Shown: positions 32,872 to 41,849 of the stretch, piece after piece
How the letters are laid out: each line of letters begins with the position of its first letter
Numbering within the stretch: position 1 is the first letter of the stretch
From: Castor canadensis
Lineage: Eukaryota > Chordata > Mammalia > Rodentia > Castoridae
NCBI RefSeq assembly: GCF_047511655.1
Contig: NC_133390.1
Coordinates: 135,151,583 to 135,215,582 of the forward strand
DNA length: 64,000 nucleotides
Reading direction: 5' to 3'
Notes under the pieces: generated by a model
Seen by the model: only the letters and a program-made list of their open reading frames with translations
Database searches by the model: none
What the model was told of the DNA's origin: nothing
Program-made: the position numbers and the translations under genes

Positions 32872-34089
32872 TTGATTGAGTGTTTTCAAAGCTGATTATT
32901 CTAATGAGCAGGCAGGGCTGAGAAGCATGACATTAAATGAAGGTGCTGGGGTAGGGGGTGACCAGTATCCTGGGTGTCCTAGGAAATATCAATTCCTAGA
33001 CTTTTTTTTCCAAAATATATGGTTTAGGGCTGATCTCCAACCCTCTGTTGGCTGTGCAGGTGGCCTCTTGAGAAGGGCCTGGTCTGGATTCATTTCTTAC
33101 TTAAACATTATATGATTTAAAACAGAGAGTCTGAAAGGCCCAAAGGGTGTGACTGCTCTAGGCCTGGGGTTCAGTCAGATGGAGCTGCCCAGCCACACCT
33201 GGCTCACAATACAGAGTAAAGGGAGGCAGGCCTGGGAGCCAGGGGCTCATCCTGTGCCTAAAGGCTTGTGCCTTGTTGGGATAGAGGCTAACTTTTAATA
33301 TGTTGTTTCTACATTTGAAAAAACCCTTTAGAATATTTTGATTATGGTTTTAGAAAATTCTATTCTGTACAAATTTACTCCAGAATGAACAGCTAAGTGA
33401 ACAGGGCCTCCAGAGCTCCTTCCCAGCAGGAGAATTCAGGCTAAGTTACTAGGGGTTGGGTGAGGATAATTTATTTCTTCTCTGTAGCCTGTGTCCTGAT
33501 GGCTTCTTCCATTGCGGGAGAAGCTTTGGTTCATCCACACTATACCAGGGTGCTCTTTCCTTGCCTGGTGAGGCCCTTCTGACTTCTTGTGCATTTCTCA
33601 TTCTCTTTTCCTCCTGCTCCTCTCAGGTGAGACAGGGAGGATGGGTTATCAAGGAAGGAGCCAGAAGGAAAAAGCACAAGGAAAACTGCTTCTTCTCCAT
33701 GGACTGGGGAGTGCCACTGGGTCTGAGGCAACATAGGACCACGAAATATCCTTACCTACCTATCTTTGTTTCAGTTTGAACCATATTTTGTTTGAACTGA
33801 GTTCCTTTCCTTGCTAGTTCAACCCAAATGAGGTGGCTTTTTTCCTTCTAGGTCACCTTCAGGAATGTTCTGTGCACATGGGAGACTGCAGGGTCATGAG
33901 GTTATTGAGGTAAAGGAAATGGATCCAGGGTCTGAGTGATGGGTCACAGTAGCCCCAGTCTGGCAGTTGCAGCCCCTCAGGCAGGAGGATAGGAAAGTGT
34001 CGGTTGGCCAAGAAGTGCTCAATGAGTGCTAATCCAAGTTCTGGATTAGGACATGCCTCAAGCCCCACCTAGTATATGCCCCCTTCAGG
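32872..34089. other. Intergenic, no gene recognised
   Basis: No exon or repeat recognised. A 107-codon frame (33,456-33,779) has no domain. Confidence 0.4.
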
Positions 34090-34199
34090 AAGCATCTGGT
34101 TGGGTATATCTTTAGGAACCCCTTTTTGTGGTCAGTTCAGTGGCTGCTGTGTCATGGTAAAAGGGAATGTTTTCATAGAAGGGAAAGATCCAAAACTAG

Positions 34200-34650
34200 T
34201 GCATGCACTGAAAGCTGGGGAACCTGTCCTCAGATGACCTTTTGAGACATCCTCCTAGTCATGTACAGCAGTTATGTCCTACATATGGACAGCATCTCAT
34301 GCATGTAATTATACCAGAATACATTATGGGTAGGGACATGCTCAGTCAAAAATAACATCCTCCTGTCAATCACAGCTATCAATCATAACAGGGACACACC
34401 CCAAACTCCCTTTCAGCTACACTTCAGGTCCAGGTTCAGCCTTAAATTGCAACATGAACAGGGGAGTTGGGGCCGTGAGCTAAGTTCTTCACTCAGTCTG
34501 CTCCTTTTTCTTTGGGAGTGTAGTTCTACTTGCAATAAAGCTACACTTTGCTTGCTATATCTGTGCATTTTTGTCCAATTGTTTTTTCAATTCACCAAGA
34601 ATCTAGATCACTCACAGACTGCCCCTCACCAGATAGTTTCAGGAGATGGT
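34200..34650 (+). mobile_element. Endogenous retroviral LTR (solo or fragment)
   Basis: The 3' part is related to the LTR at 15.8 kb. It has 'gggagtgtagttctacttgc', AATAAA in 'caataaagctacactttg', then 'gtgcatttttgtccaattg' and 'caccaagaatctagatcac'. The upstream 250 bp is probably U3, but its start is uncertain. I see no primer-binding site, gag/pol reading frame or partner LTR. The polyadenylation signal and downstream GT/T-rich stretch are retained. Confidence 0.6.
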
Positions 34651-34799
34651 CCCAATCCAGGGAGCAGCTGCTGAAGATGGAGAACTCTAACAGGGCAGAA
34701 AACTCCACTCAGACTGAGGTTAGCCCAGCATCCAAGATGAAAGTTATTCCTTTAGGGTAGTGGATAAAAGGCAATAGAAATGCTAGAGTGAGTGGATTT

Positions 34800-35176
34800 T
34801 AATGGTTAATTTCTTTAGGTTTTATTTTATTTTTGTTGGTTAATAATAGTTATATAAACTTATGGGCTACGTAGTGATGATGTTTCAATGCATGTAAACA
34901 TTGTGGAATAGTTAAATCAAGCTAACTAACATATCCATAACCTAAAATACTTCCATTTTGTTGTGGCGAGAACATTTAAAATCAAATCCTTTCTTTTATC
35001 TATTTTGAGATAATCAATAAATTAATATTAAGATTAATCAATATGCTATACAACTGCTCATGAAAATTATTCTTCCTATCTTACTGGAAGTTTGTACCCA
35101 TTGGATGAATGTCTCTGCTTTCTCTGTCACCCGCATCTCAGTCTCTGATAACCACCATTTAATATTCTCCTTTTAG
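34800..35176 (-). mobile_element. Old L1M 3'UTR, antisense, left arm
   Basis: Antisense L1M 3'UTR landmarks run in order: 'acattgtggaatagttaaat', 'gtggcgagaacatttaaaat', 'ggaagtttgtacccattgg' and 'ctctgataaccaccattta'. It breaks at 35,176 at the insertion of a young L1 and resumes at 36,729-36,793. Confidence 0.85.
35164..35176 (+). repeat. Target-site duplication, left copy
   Basis: ATTCTCCTTTTAG, identical to 36,729-36,741. It flanks the young + strand L1 and marks its integration. Confidence 0.9.
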
Positions 35177-35178
35177 GA

Positions 35179-36237
35179 GCTAAAAATATATGATGGAGAA
35201 ATAGCAGCCTCTTCAACAAAAACTGCTGGGAAAACTGGTTAGCAGTCTGCAAAAAACTGAAACTAGATCCATGTATATCACCCTATACCAAGATTAACTC
35301 AAAATGGATCAAGGATCTTAATATCAGACCACAAACTCTTAAGTTGATACAAGAAAGAGTAGGAAATACTCTGGAGTTAGTAGGTATAGGTAAGAACTTT
35401 CTCAATGAAACCCCAGCAGCACAGCAACTAAGAGATAGCATAGATAAATGGGACCTCATAAAACTAAAAAGCTTCTGTTCATCCAAAGAAATGGTCTCTA
35501 AACTGAAGAGAACACCCACAGAGTGGGAGAAAATATTTGCCAACTATACATCAGACAAAGGACTGATAACCAGAATATACAGGGAACTTAAAAAACTAAA
35601 TTCTCCCAAAACTAATGAACCAATAAAGAAATGGGCACGTGAACTAAACAGAACTTTCTCAAAAGAAGAAATTCATATGGCCAGAAAACACATGAAAAAA
35701 TGCTCACCATCTCTAGCAATAAAGGAAATGCAAATTAAAACCACGCTAAGATTCCACCTCACCCCTGTTAGAAAAGCCATCATCAGCAACACCACCAACA
35801 ACAGGTGTTGGCGAGGATGCGGGGAAAAAGGAACCCTCTTACACTGTTGGTGGGAATGTAGACTAGTACAACCACTCTGGAAAAAAATTTGGAGGCTACT
35901 TAAAAAGCTGGACATCGATCTACCATTTGATCCAGCAATACCACTCTTGGGGATATACCCGAAAGACTGTTACTCCAGAGGCACCTGCACATCCATGTTT
36001 ATTGCGGCACTATTCACAATAGCCAAGTTATGGAAACAGCCAAGATGTCCCACCACTGACGAATGGATTAAGAAAATGTGGTATCTATACACAATGGAAT
36101 TTTATGCAGCCATGAAGAAGAACGAAATGTTATCATTCGCTGGTAAATGGATGGAATTGGAGAACATCATTCTTAGTGAGGTTAGCCTGGCTCAAAAAAC
36201 CATAAATCGTATGTTCTCCCTCATATGTGGACATTAG
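35179..36237 (+). pseudogene. L1 ORF2 C-terminal fragment, open
   Basis: This frame is open without interruption for 352 codons from the truncation point to the natural ORF2 stop (TAG, after ...LICGH). It covers the region downstream of the reverse transcriptase and the C-terminal Cys/His segment, seen as [14 protein letters not shown] with a further WEC. The endonuclease and reverse transcriptase domains are absent, so it cannot retrotranspose. It lacks its own start: the first in-frame ATG would give a shorter product, and nothing suggests expression. Confidence 0.9.
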
Positions 36238-36612
36238 ATCAAGGGCAAACACAACAAGGGGATTGGACTATAAGCACATGATAAAAGCGAGAGCACACAA
36301 GGGAGGGGTGAGGATAGGTAAGACACCTAAAAAACTAGCTAGCATTTGTTGCCCTCAACGCAGAGAAACTAAAGCAGATACCTTAAAGCAACTGAGGCCA
36401 ATAGGAAAAGGGGAACAGGTACTAGAGAAAAGGTTAGATCAAAAAGAATTAACCTAGAAGGTAACACCCACGCACAGGAAATCAATGTGAGTCAATGCCC
36501 TGTATAGCTATCTTTATCTCAACCAGCAAAAACTCTTGTTCCTTCCTATTATTGCTTATACTCTCTCTACAACAAAATTAGAAATAAGGGCAAAATAGTT
36601 TCTGCTGGGTAT

Positions 36613-36670
36613 TGGGGGGGAGAGGGAGGGGGCGGAGTGGGTGGTAAGGGAGGGGGTGGGGGCAGTGGGG
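36613..36670 (+). other. L1 3'UTR G-rich tract, G-quadruplex-prone
   Basis: Multiple runs of 3-8 G separated by 1-6 bases on the sense strand of the L1. G-rich 3'UTR tracts are a conserved property of mammalian L1s. Equivalent C-rich (antisense) tracts occur at 51,571-51,639 and 59,642-59,710. Confidence 0.7.
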
Positions 36671-36728
36671 AGAAATGAACCAATCCTTGTATGCACATAT
36701 GAATAATAAAAGAAAAATGAAAAAAAAA

Positions 36729-36741
36729 ATTCTCCTTTTAG
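36729..36741 (+). repeat. Target-site duplication, right copy
   Basis: ATTCTCCTTTTAG, a perfect match to 35,164-35,176. Confidence 0.9.
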
Positions 36742-36793
36742 TTTAACTTGTTAATGATTCTATATATAAGTGAGATCACAAGGTATTTCTTGG
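36729..36793 (-). mobile_element. Old L1M 3'UTR, antisense, right arm
   Basis: 'tatataagtgagatcacaag' and 'gtatttct' continue the antisense L1M 3'UTR that broke off at 35,176. Joining the two arms restores the expected order of landmarks, which shows the young L1 landed inside this element. Confidence 0.85.
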
Positions 36794-36799
36794 ATATGA

Positions 36800-37496
36800 A
36801 TCCTCCCAAATCACAGTCAATTGAAGAAACATAGACAATTGGAGTACCGTGAAATGAAAAACCTTTTGCACAGCAAGAAAAATACATTACAGGGTGAAAA
36901 GACAGCTTACAGGTTGGGAGAAAATACTTGTAACTCATGCATTGGCTAAGGGATTAATATCCAGAATATGCAAAGAATTCAAACCTATCACAAACAAGAC
37001 AGCAACCCTATTAAAAATGGACAAAAGACCTGAATAGACATATCTCAAAAGAAGACCTAGAAATAGCCAACAGATACATGAAAAAGTGCTCAACATCACT
37101 GATCATCAGAGAAATATAGACTAAAACCACAATGACATACCTCCTTATGCCTGGTAGATTAGCTATTATCAAAAAGATGAAAGATAATAAATATTGGCTC
37201 AGATGTGGGGAAAAGGGAACCTACCACATTTTAAGCTCAAATCCTGGCTCTGGGGCTCCTTAAACTGTGTAACTTCTTAGGTGACTTCATCTCTCTGGGC
37301 CTCAGTTCCCTTTCCCCTTCCACTCTGCTTGTCCAGGTTCTAAGAACAGAGCAAATACTGGTCATGGTGTGCATCCACTAAAATCATCTTAGGAGCTTTA
37401 AAAACAAAGTACAACTCTAGGTAGGACTGTAAATTAGCGCAGCCTCTTTGGTAAGCAGCATAGAGTTTCCTCAGCACACGAAGAATAGAATTCCAG
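36800..37496 (+). mobile_element. Old L1M ORF2 segment, sense (inverted part)
   Basis: Next to the antisense 3'UTR, the sequence switches to sense-oriented old L1 ORF2: 'gaaatgaaaaaccttttgca', 'aggttgggagaaaatacttg', 'tcaaaagaagacctagaaat', 'gaaaaagtgctcaacatcac' and 'gtggggaaaagggaac'. It resumes after an insertion with 'ggactgtaaattagcgcagc' (37,423-37,496). Frames are broken. This arrangement is what a 5' inversion (twin priming) of one L1 copy would leave. Confidence 0.75.
37228..37413 (+). repeat. MIR-like unit (copy B) inserted in old L1
   Basis: It matches copy A at 32,525-32,715 collinearly. It interrupts the sense L1 between 'aaaagggaac' and 'ggactgtaaattag', which are adjacent in intact L1s (with 'cactgttggtg' between). 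The left half resembles a MIR core ('cctctgggcctcagttc'-like). Confidence 0.6.
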
Positions 37497-37639
37497 AGAG
37501 GAGGAGAATCTGGATTCCAAGATTGGTGGAGAGGTCTGGCTGAGTTTGATGGTGGGACTGGGCAACTACATTGTGCTCATAAATCCTCACTGTGGAGGAA
37601 AAGTGGAAAGTAGCCCGGACAAGTCAAGAATTAATGTAA

Positions 37640-37790
37640 GGGATGGTTTTAATCCTCACTGACACATCTTTGAGGGAGGATTTCTCCCCAATTTACAGAC
37701 AAAGGAACTGAGGTCAAGAGACCAAACACTTGTATTTGCACATAGAGACAGGATAAGGAAGCAAACATCCTGACTCTAAAAATCCAGAGA
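37640..37790 (-). mobile_element. MIR SINE, antisense
   Basis: 'ttaatcctcactgacacatc', 'caatttacagacaaaggaac', 'tgaggtcaagagacc' and 'caaacatcctgactctaaa' follow antisense MIR. Confidence 0.75.
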
Positions 37791-37839
37791 CATTTCTGCT
37801 CTGTGGGAGTTGCCAACCCTAAGAGACAGAGGAACTACA

Positions 37840-38010
37840 TTAAGGGAGGAAAGTGAGAGAAGAAGGGATATTGATGGGAGAAGAAAGGGCAGGGCAGAGA
37901 GAAGGAGAAATAAGGAGAGGAGAGAAGAGATAAGAGGGAAAGAGTGAGAAAGGGGAAAGAGGGGGGGAAAAGATAAGGAGGGGGTAAGAAGAAAGGTGGA
38001 GGGAGGTTTT
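37840..38010 (+). repeat. Purine-rich (GA/GGGA) tract
   Basis: About 170 bp of + strand is nearly all purine, with only scattered T residues. It is irregular and has no fixed unit. Frames on the - strand crossing it are Ser/Leu/Pro artefacts. Confidence 0.85.
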
Positions 38011-38334
38011 ATTTTTCTGATTCTGTGCATGAGCTTTTGAAGGTGCAGAGATGTGCCATGTGTGGAGCCCAGGATGCTGCACTATTGAGCTTTCAGCTTT
38101 ATAGTTTGCCTAATGTCTTCCAGGGCACCATGCTGCCATCCCCCGCCTGACCCCTCTTATTGGCATCTCCCTTTCTAGCCTGTCCACTCTCCAAGGACTG
38201 GTTACATGGCACATTTCTATCACAAAACCCAGCATTATGCTGCAAACGGTTGTGAGATCTCCACTGTTCTTTATGTGCTACACATAAAATTATTGTTCTG
38301 TAAGGAAACTGAGAATTCCTTAAAGGCATATTGT
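38011..38334. other. Intergenic, no gene recognised
   Basis: No exon or repeat recognised. Confidence 0.35.
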
Positions 38335-38550
38335 GTCTTACACCTGTACTTAGCTCAGTAGCATCAGGGACACTAGGCTTGGAATCTGAGTCCTACATGC
38401 CACCTGTGTGACACTATGCAAGTTCCTAAACCTCTCTGAGTCTTGGTTTCTTCTTTTGTAAAATACACAAAATTATTCCCTACCATTTCTAGTGGATGAT
38501 CTTCAAAGGCTCATTAGTAATTACAGTATCTGCCTTTAAGTAAATGTAAC
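38335..38550 (+). mobile_element. MIR SINE
   Basis: 'gcttggaatctgagtcctac', 'acctgtgtgacactatgcaa', 'cctctctgagtcttggtttc' and 'tcttttgtaaaata' give a good sense MIR. Confidence 0.8.
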
Positions 38551-38554
38551 TTAT

Positions 38555-38612
38555 GTAATTCTAAAATCAACATATCTAGGACTGTAATTCTAAAATCAAC
38601 ATATCTAGGACT
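38555..38612 (+). repeat. Perfect 29-bp tandem duplication
   Basis: Positions 38,555-38,583 and 38,584-38,612 are identical. The unit begins gtaattctaaaatcaacata. No mismatch is seen, so it arose recently compared with the surrounding MIR. Confidence 0.95.
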
Positions 38613-39542
38613 GTGTGTGGTACATGGTCTGCACTTAACAAATGACTCTCATTATGTACTGACTAGGACTCTTCTGGTTGGAAGGGGGAGAAACTCAATT
38701 TAAATTTGGGTAAGCAGAAAGGAGACTTTATTGGTTCACATAAGTAGGGAATCTAGGGATAGAAGGAGCTAGTCCCACAATGATGCCTGTCTCTTCCCCA
38801 CTCTTTATGTGGTAGGAAAAGTATATACCAATAAGACAGCCTTGATTTTCCTGCATAGCTACCCAGGAGACCAAATCTATTTTCAGAAAATGACTCCTGA
38901 TCTTGGATTGACTTTGTAGAGGCCTGTGTCAAGTGCCTACCCTTGGGAGATGAGCCAGCCCCAGTCAAACCATGTGCTGTCCCCTAAAGGATGAAGGAGG
39001 TTCTGTTATCAGAAGAAGGGTAGGTTAAGCAACACAACAGCTGTGGATTTCAATATATGAAAGCACTTTAAAAAGGTCAGTGCTACACGAAAACTTGCAT
39101 GTTTATTATCATAATTCAAGGCCAATACATTCTGGCACATTTTAGCAAGAATTAATTCATTACCCACTCAGCAGGCACTGAATGGTGCCACGGGAATGGG
39201 ACTCTGGCTGGCTGAATTGACAGGAAGATGTAGAGACAGTGGAGAATACAGCTCAGTGCTGTGTTGTCACAAATCAAAACAAGAATAAAGAGGTGTTACC
39301 TTAGGGAGACTGGTGAGTAGAAGAACTTGAAAAGGAAGACAAATACCAAACAAAATGGCAGAGAGACAAAAATACCACACTTTGTTTTTGAATGATGCAC
39401 TTTTTGGGGCAAAACACAGAAACATAGATCATAGGTACAGATGTTAAAATAGAAATCAAAGACAGTGGACAAGTAATGGCTATTGAGAATTTCTCTGATC
39501 AAAATTATTTTTGTTGTGTTTAGTTTTGGTCAGAATATCAAT
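38613..39542. other. Intergenic; possible unclassified repeat
   Basis: At 38,690-38,760 'ttgggtaagcagaaaggaga' then 'ctttattggttcacata' resembles a mammalian-wide repeat whose name I cannot fix. The rest is anonymous. Confidence 0.35.
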
Positions 39543-39655
39543 TGGTATGTGGTGGTTTTTTTTTTTTTTGGCAGCACTGGGGTTTGAACTCAGAGCCTCA
39601 GGCTTGCTAGGCAGGCACTCTACCACTTGAGCTACTCCACCAGCCCTGGTATGTG
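39543..39655 (-). mobile_element. ID-like tRNA-derived SINE with target-site duplication
   Basis: The SINE body spans 39,554-39,646. It reads in reverse as 'gggctggtggagtagctcaa' (A box), 'ctgcctagcaagcctgagg' and 'gagttcaaaccccagtgctg' (B box), then an A tail (poly-T at 39,557-39,570). TGGTATGTG at 39,543-39,551 and 39,647-39,655 is its target-site duplication. It is one of the least diverged SINEs here. Confidence 0.92.
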
Positions 39656-39734
39656 TTTTTACGTCATGTGGAAGACACTGAGGATTGTATTGATGATTTG
39701 AACTATGAGATATTCAAACTCTGCTTATTATGAT

Positions 39735-40112
39735 ATTTTGGCGTTATAATTTGAATCTCAAATGTTCTAAAGAGGCCCATTTGTTGAAGGCTTGATTGCC
39801 AGCCTGTGCACTATTGGGAAGTTGAGGACGCTTTAGAGTAGGGTCTAGAGGAATCAAGTTATGTCATTGGGAATGTGTCCTTGAAGGATGTTCTTCCCCC
39901 TCCTTCCCAGCCACCACATGCACGAGGCAAGAATTTTGGTCTACCAGGCACTCCCTTGCTATGACATTCTGCCTTATCATAGGTCCAAAAGCAATAGAGC
40001 CAGATGACCACAGGCTGAAACCTCTGAAGCCATGAGTCAAAACAAACCTTTCCTACTTAAAAGTTGATTTTCTCAGCTATTTGTTATAGACATGGAAGTT
40101 GACTAACATACC
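39735..40112 (+). mobile_element. MaLR LTR, sense
   Basis: The sense MaLR layout is complete: 'gttataatttgaatctcaaa', 'ttgttgaaggcttgattgcc', 'agcctgtgcactattgggaa', 'gaatgtgtccttgaaggatg', 'caaaagcaatagagccagat', 'ctgaaacctctgaagccat', 'caaaacaaacctttcctact' and 'ggaagttgactaacata'. It is close to full length. Confidence 0.8.
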
Positions 40113-40558
40113 TGCAAAGGGATTTTCAAAAAGTAGTTCCTCCTACTGTAATTATGATGACAATATCAGTAGGTCTCTGCCACATTATCCTCTTACTCTT
40201 TCATAAGAGTACATTTCTTTTGATGTGCATTTCCCAATTTTTTTTTCCTGGATTGATCTTAATCCCACCTACAGAAGATGGCTGATTAAGCGTGCATTCC
40301 TTTAATAATATCTATAGGTTCCCAAAGACAACTTTCACAGTAAAATTATAATATTTAAAGGGGTAGCAATAATAAGGGTGCTCTAGAAAACCTGAATTTC
40401 TAAGACAATGTCAGTCACTTTAATGTAATCTTAGGAATTCTAAATGCTTGAAAGGAGCTGTTTTCAATGATGAATCTCATTTTCCCAATGTAGAATTCTG
40501 CTTTCACAGTTAATACACCAAGAAACTTCTGATTTCTTGGACAGAATACTATCATTTG
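40113..40558. other. Intergenic, no gene recognised
   Basis: No exon or repeat recognised. Confidence 0.35.
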
Positions 40559-40659
40559 TTTTTTTTTGTTTTTGTTTTTTTTGCAATGCTGGGCATTGAA
40601 TTTAGAGCCTTGTGCATGTCAGATAAAAACTCCACCACTGACCTACATCTCCAGCTCTG
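40559..40659 (-). mobile_element. ID-like tRNA-derived SINE, antisense
   Basis: A T-rich sense tail, then 'gcaatgctgggcattgaatt' (B-box side), 'agccttgtgcatgtcag' and 'ccactgacctacatctcc' (A-box side). Moderately diverged. Confidence 0.8.
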
Positions 40660-41739
40660 CTGAATGGTTTAAGGCTCTGTTCTCTGTCTTCTGCTTGTAA
40701 AAGACTGTTAGCAAGAACAACTCATATTGCAGAGCTAAACAAGTTTCCATTTGTTCTAGTCTAGCCTTTGATATTGTGTAAATGTAGCACTAAGTTGGTC
40801 TGGGTGAACAAAGTACATTGGCTTGCTTCTTGTAATGTTAGGGAGGAGAGAGGAAATGTATTTATAATGGTTAACACCCACCTGGTTTCTCAAGAGTTTC
40901 ATTATCAGTCAGCTACTAGCCTCCAAAGAATGTGAAATTGTCTGATTTTCTTGGGCATTGAACAAATTAACTAGGATGGGTTTGCAAAGTTCAGGTGTGG
41001 GTAACTGAGTATGACACTGATTACATGGAAACATATTTGGAGTTTTCCTGGGTGTGCTATTCTAAGGTATACTAGCCAAGCATTTTTCTGCTCAGGTGCC
41101 ATAAAAATTGCAGAATTCATAAAGGCAGGTCTTATAAGGTATGTAATCTGTTTAATTCTTCTATCCAGTTCCCCTTGTTCATTGACTTCTTCAAGCAGGG
41201 TTGTGTTATGTATATTCACCTAGGCCCAAGTTCAAAGGTGGATGTGAGTGACTGGTGTTTACATGTTTGTGAGCTGGACAAATGTGGAGAGAGGCAGGAA
41301 TAAGACAGTGCATGAGGAAACACCATAATTATTCTAAGGGTGCTCTTGCAAACCAATACCATCTTCTAAAAGGAATCACTAAGCTAATACCCAATCAATC
41401 CTGCCCCATTGAGGTGTCAGGGGCAAGGGAAAGCTTTAGATCTCCACTTTTTATTGCATATGGCAGAGTCTTCTAGTTTCAAGACAAGTCCAGTTCCTAC
41501 TTGGTTAACTTGAGGCAGAAACGTGTGATGTTCTAACCTCACCCAAAAGCCCTGAACACACAGGTTTTCTTTCTCTTTTCTGAATCATGTGTGTGATCCA
41601 CACCCCAATTGTCTTGTAGGAGATCCATGACTTTGCAATCATCCATGACATTATCTTGTACCAAATCTATAGTTGACTTTGATGGTAGCAACTGAAGTTG
41701 GATTGAGCAAGCAAAATGTGGGGTATAACTGGTCCCTGC

Positions 41740-41740
<1 letters not shown>
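40660..41740. other. Intergenic, no gene recognised
   Basis: Overlapping frames of 70-82 codons are open on both strands at 40,971-41,223 with no domain. No repeat recognised. Confidence 0.4.

Positions 41741-41776
<36 letters not shown>
41741..41776 (+). repeat. (TG)n microsatellite at a SINE tail
   Basis: Eighteen pure TG units sit exactly where the 3' tail of the adjacent antisense ID-like SINE should be. Confidence 0.97.
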
Positions 41777-41778
<2 letters not shown>

Positions 41779-41849
41779 ATGCTGATTGAATATAGAGCCT
41801 TCTGCATGCTAGGCAAGTGTTCTACCTCTGAACTACATTCCCAGTCTCC
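41777..41849 (-). mobile_element. ID-like tRNA-derived SINE, antisense
   Basis: 'gatgctgattgaatatagag', 'ccttctgcatgctaggcaag', 'tgttctacctctgaac' and 'tacattcccagtctc' are the ID-like monomer in reverse. Confidence 0.85.

Larger units (their letters stand above)
35177..36728 (+). mobile_element. Young L1, 5'-truncated, sense
   Basis: A ~1.55-kb L1 contains the last third of ORF2, a 3'UTR (36,238-36,700), the G-rich tract 36,613-36,670, AATAAA at 36,705-36,710 and an A tail. A perfect 13-bp target-site duplication flanks it. It matches the corresponding parts of the two - strand L1s in this window closely, so it is the same family. It is inserted within an older antisense L1M. The ORF2 remnant is open and the duplication unmutated, so it is a recent insertion. 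Confidence 0.95.

Noticed and set aside
15775..34650. A complete provirus between the two LTR-like segments
   Set aside because: The 18.7 kb between contains only unrelated old repeats and anonymous sequence, with no retroviral reading frames, so the two LTR pieces are independent.
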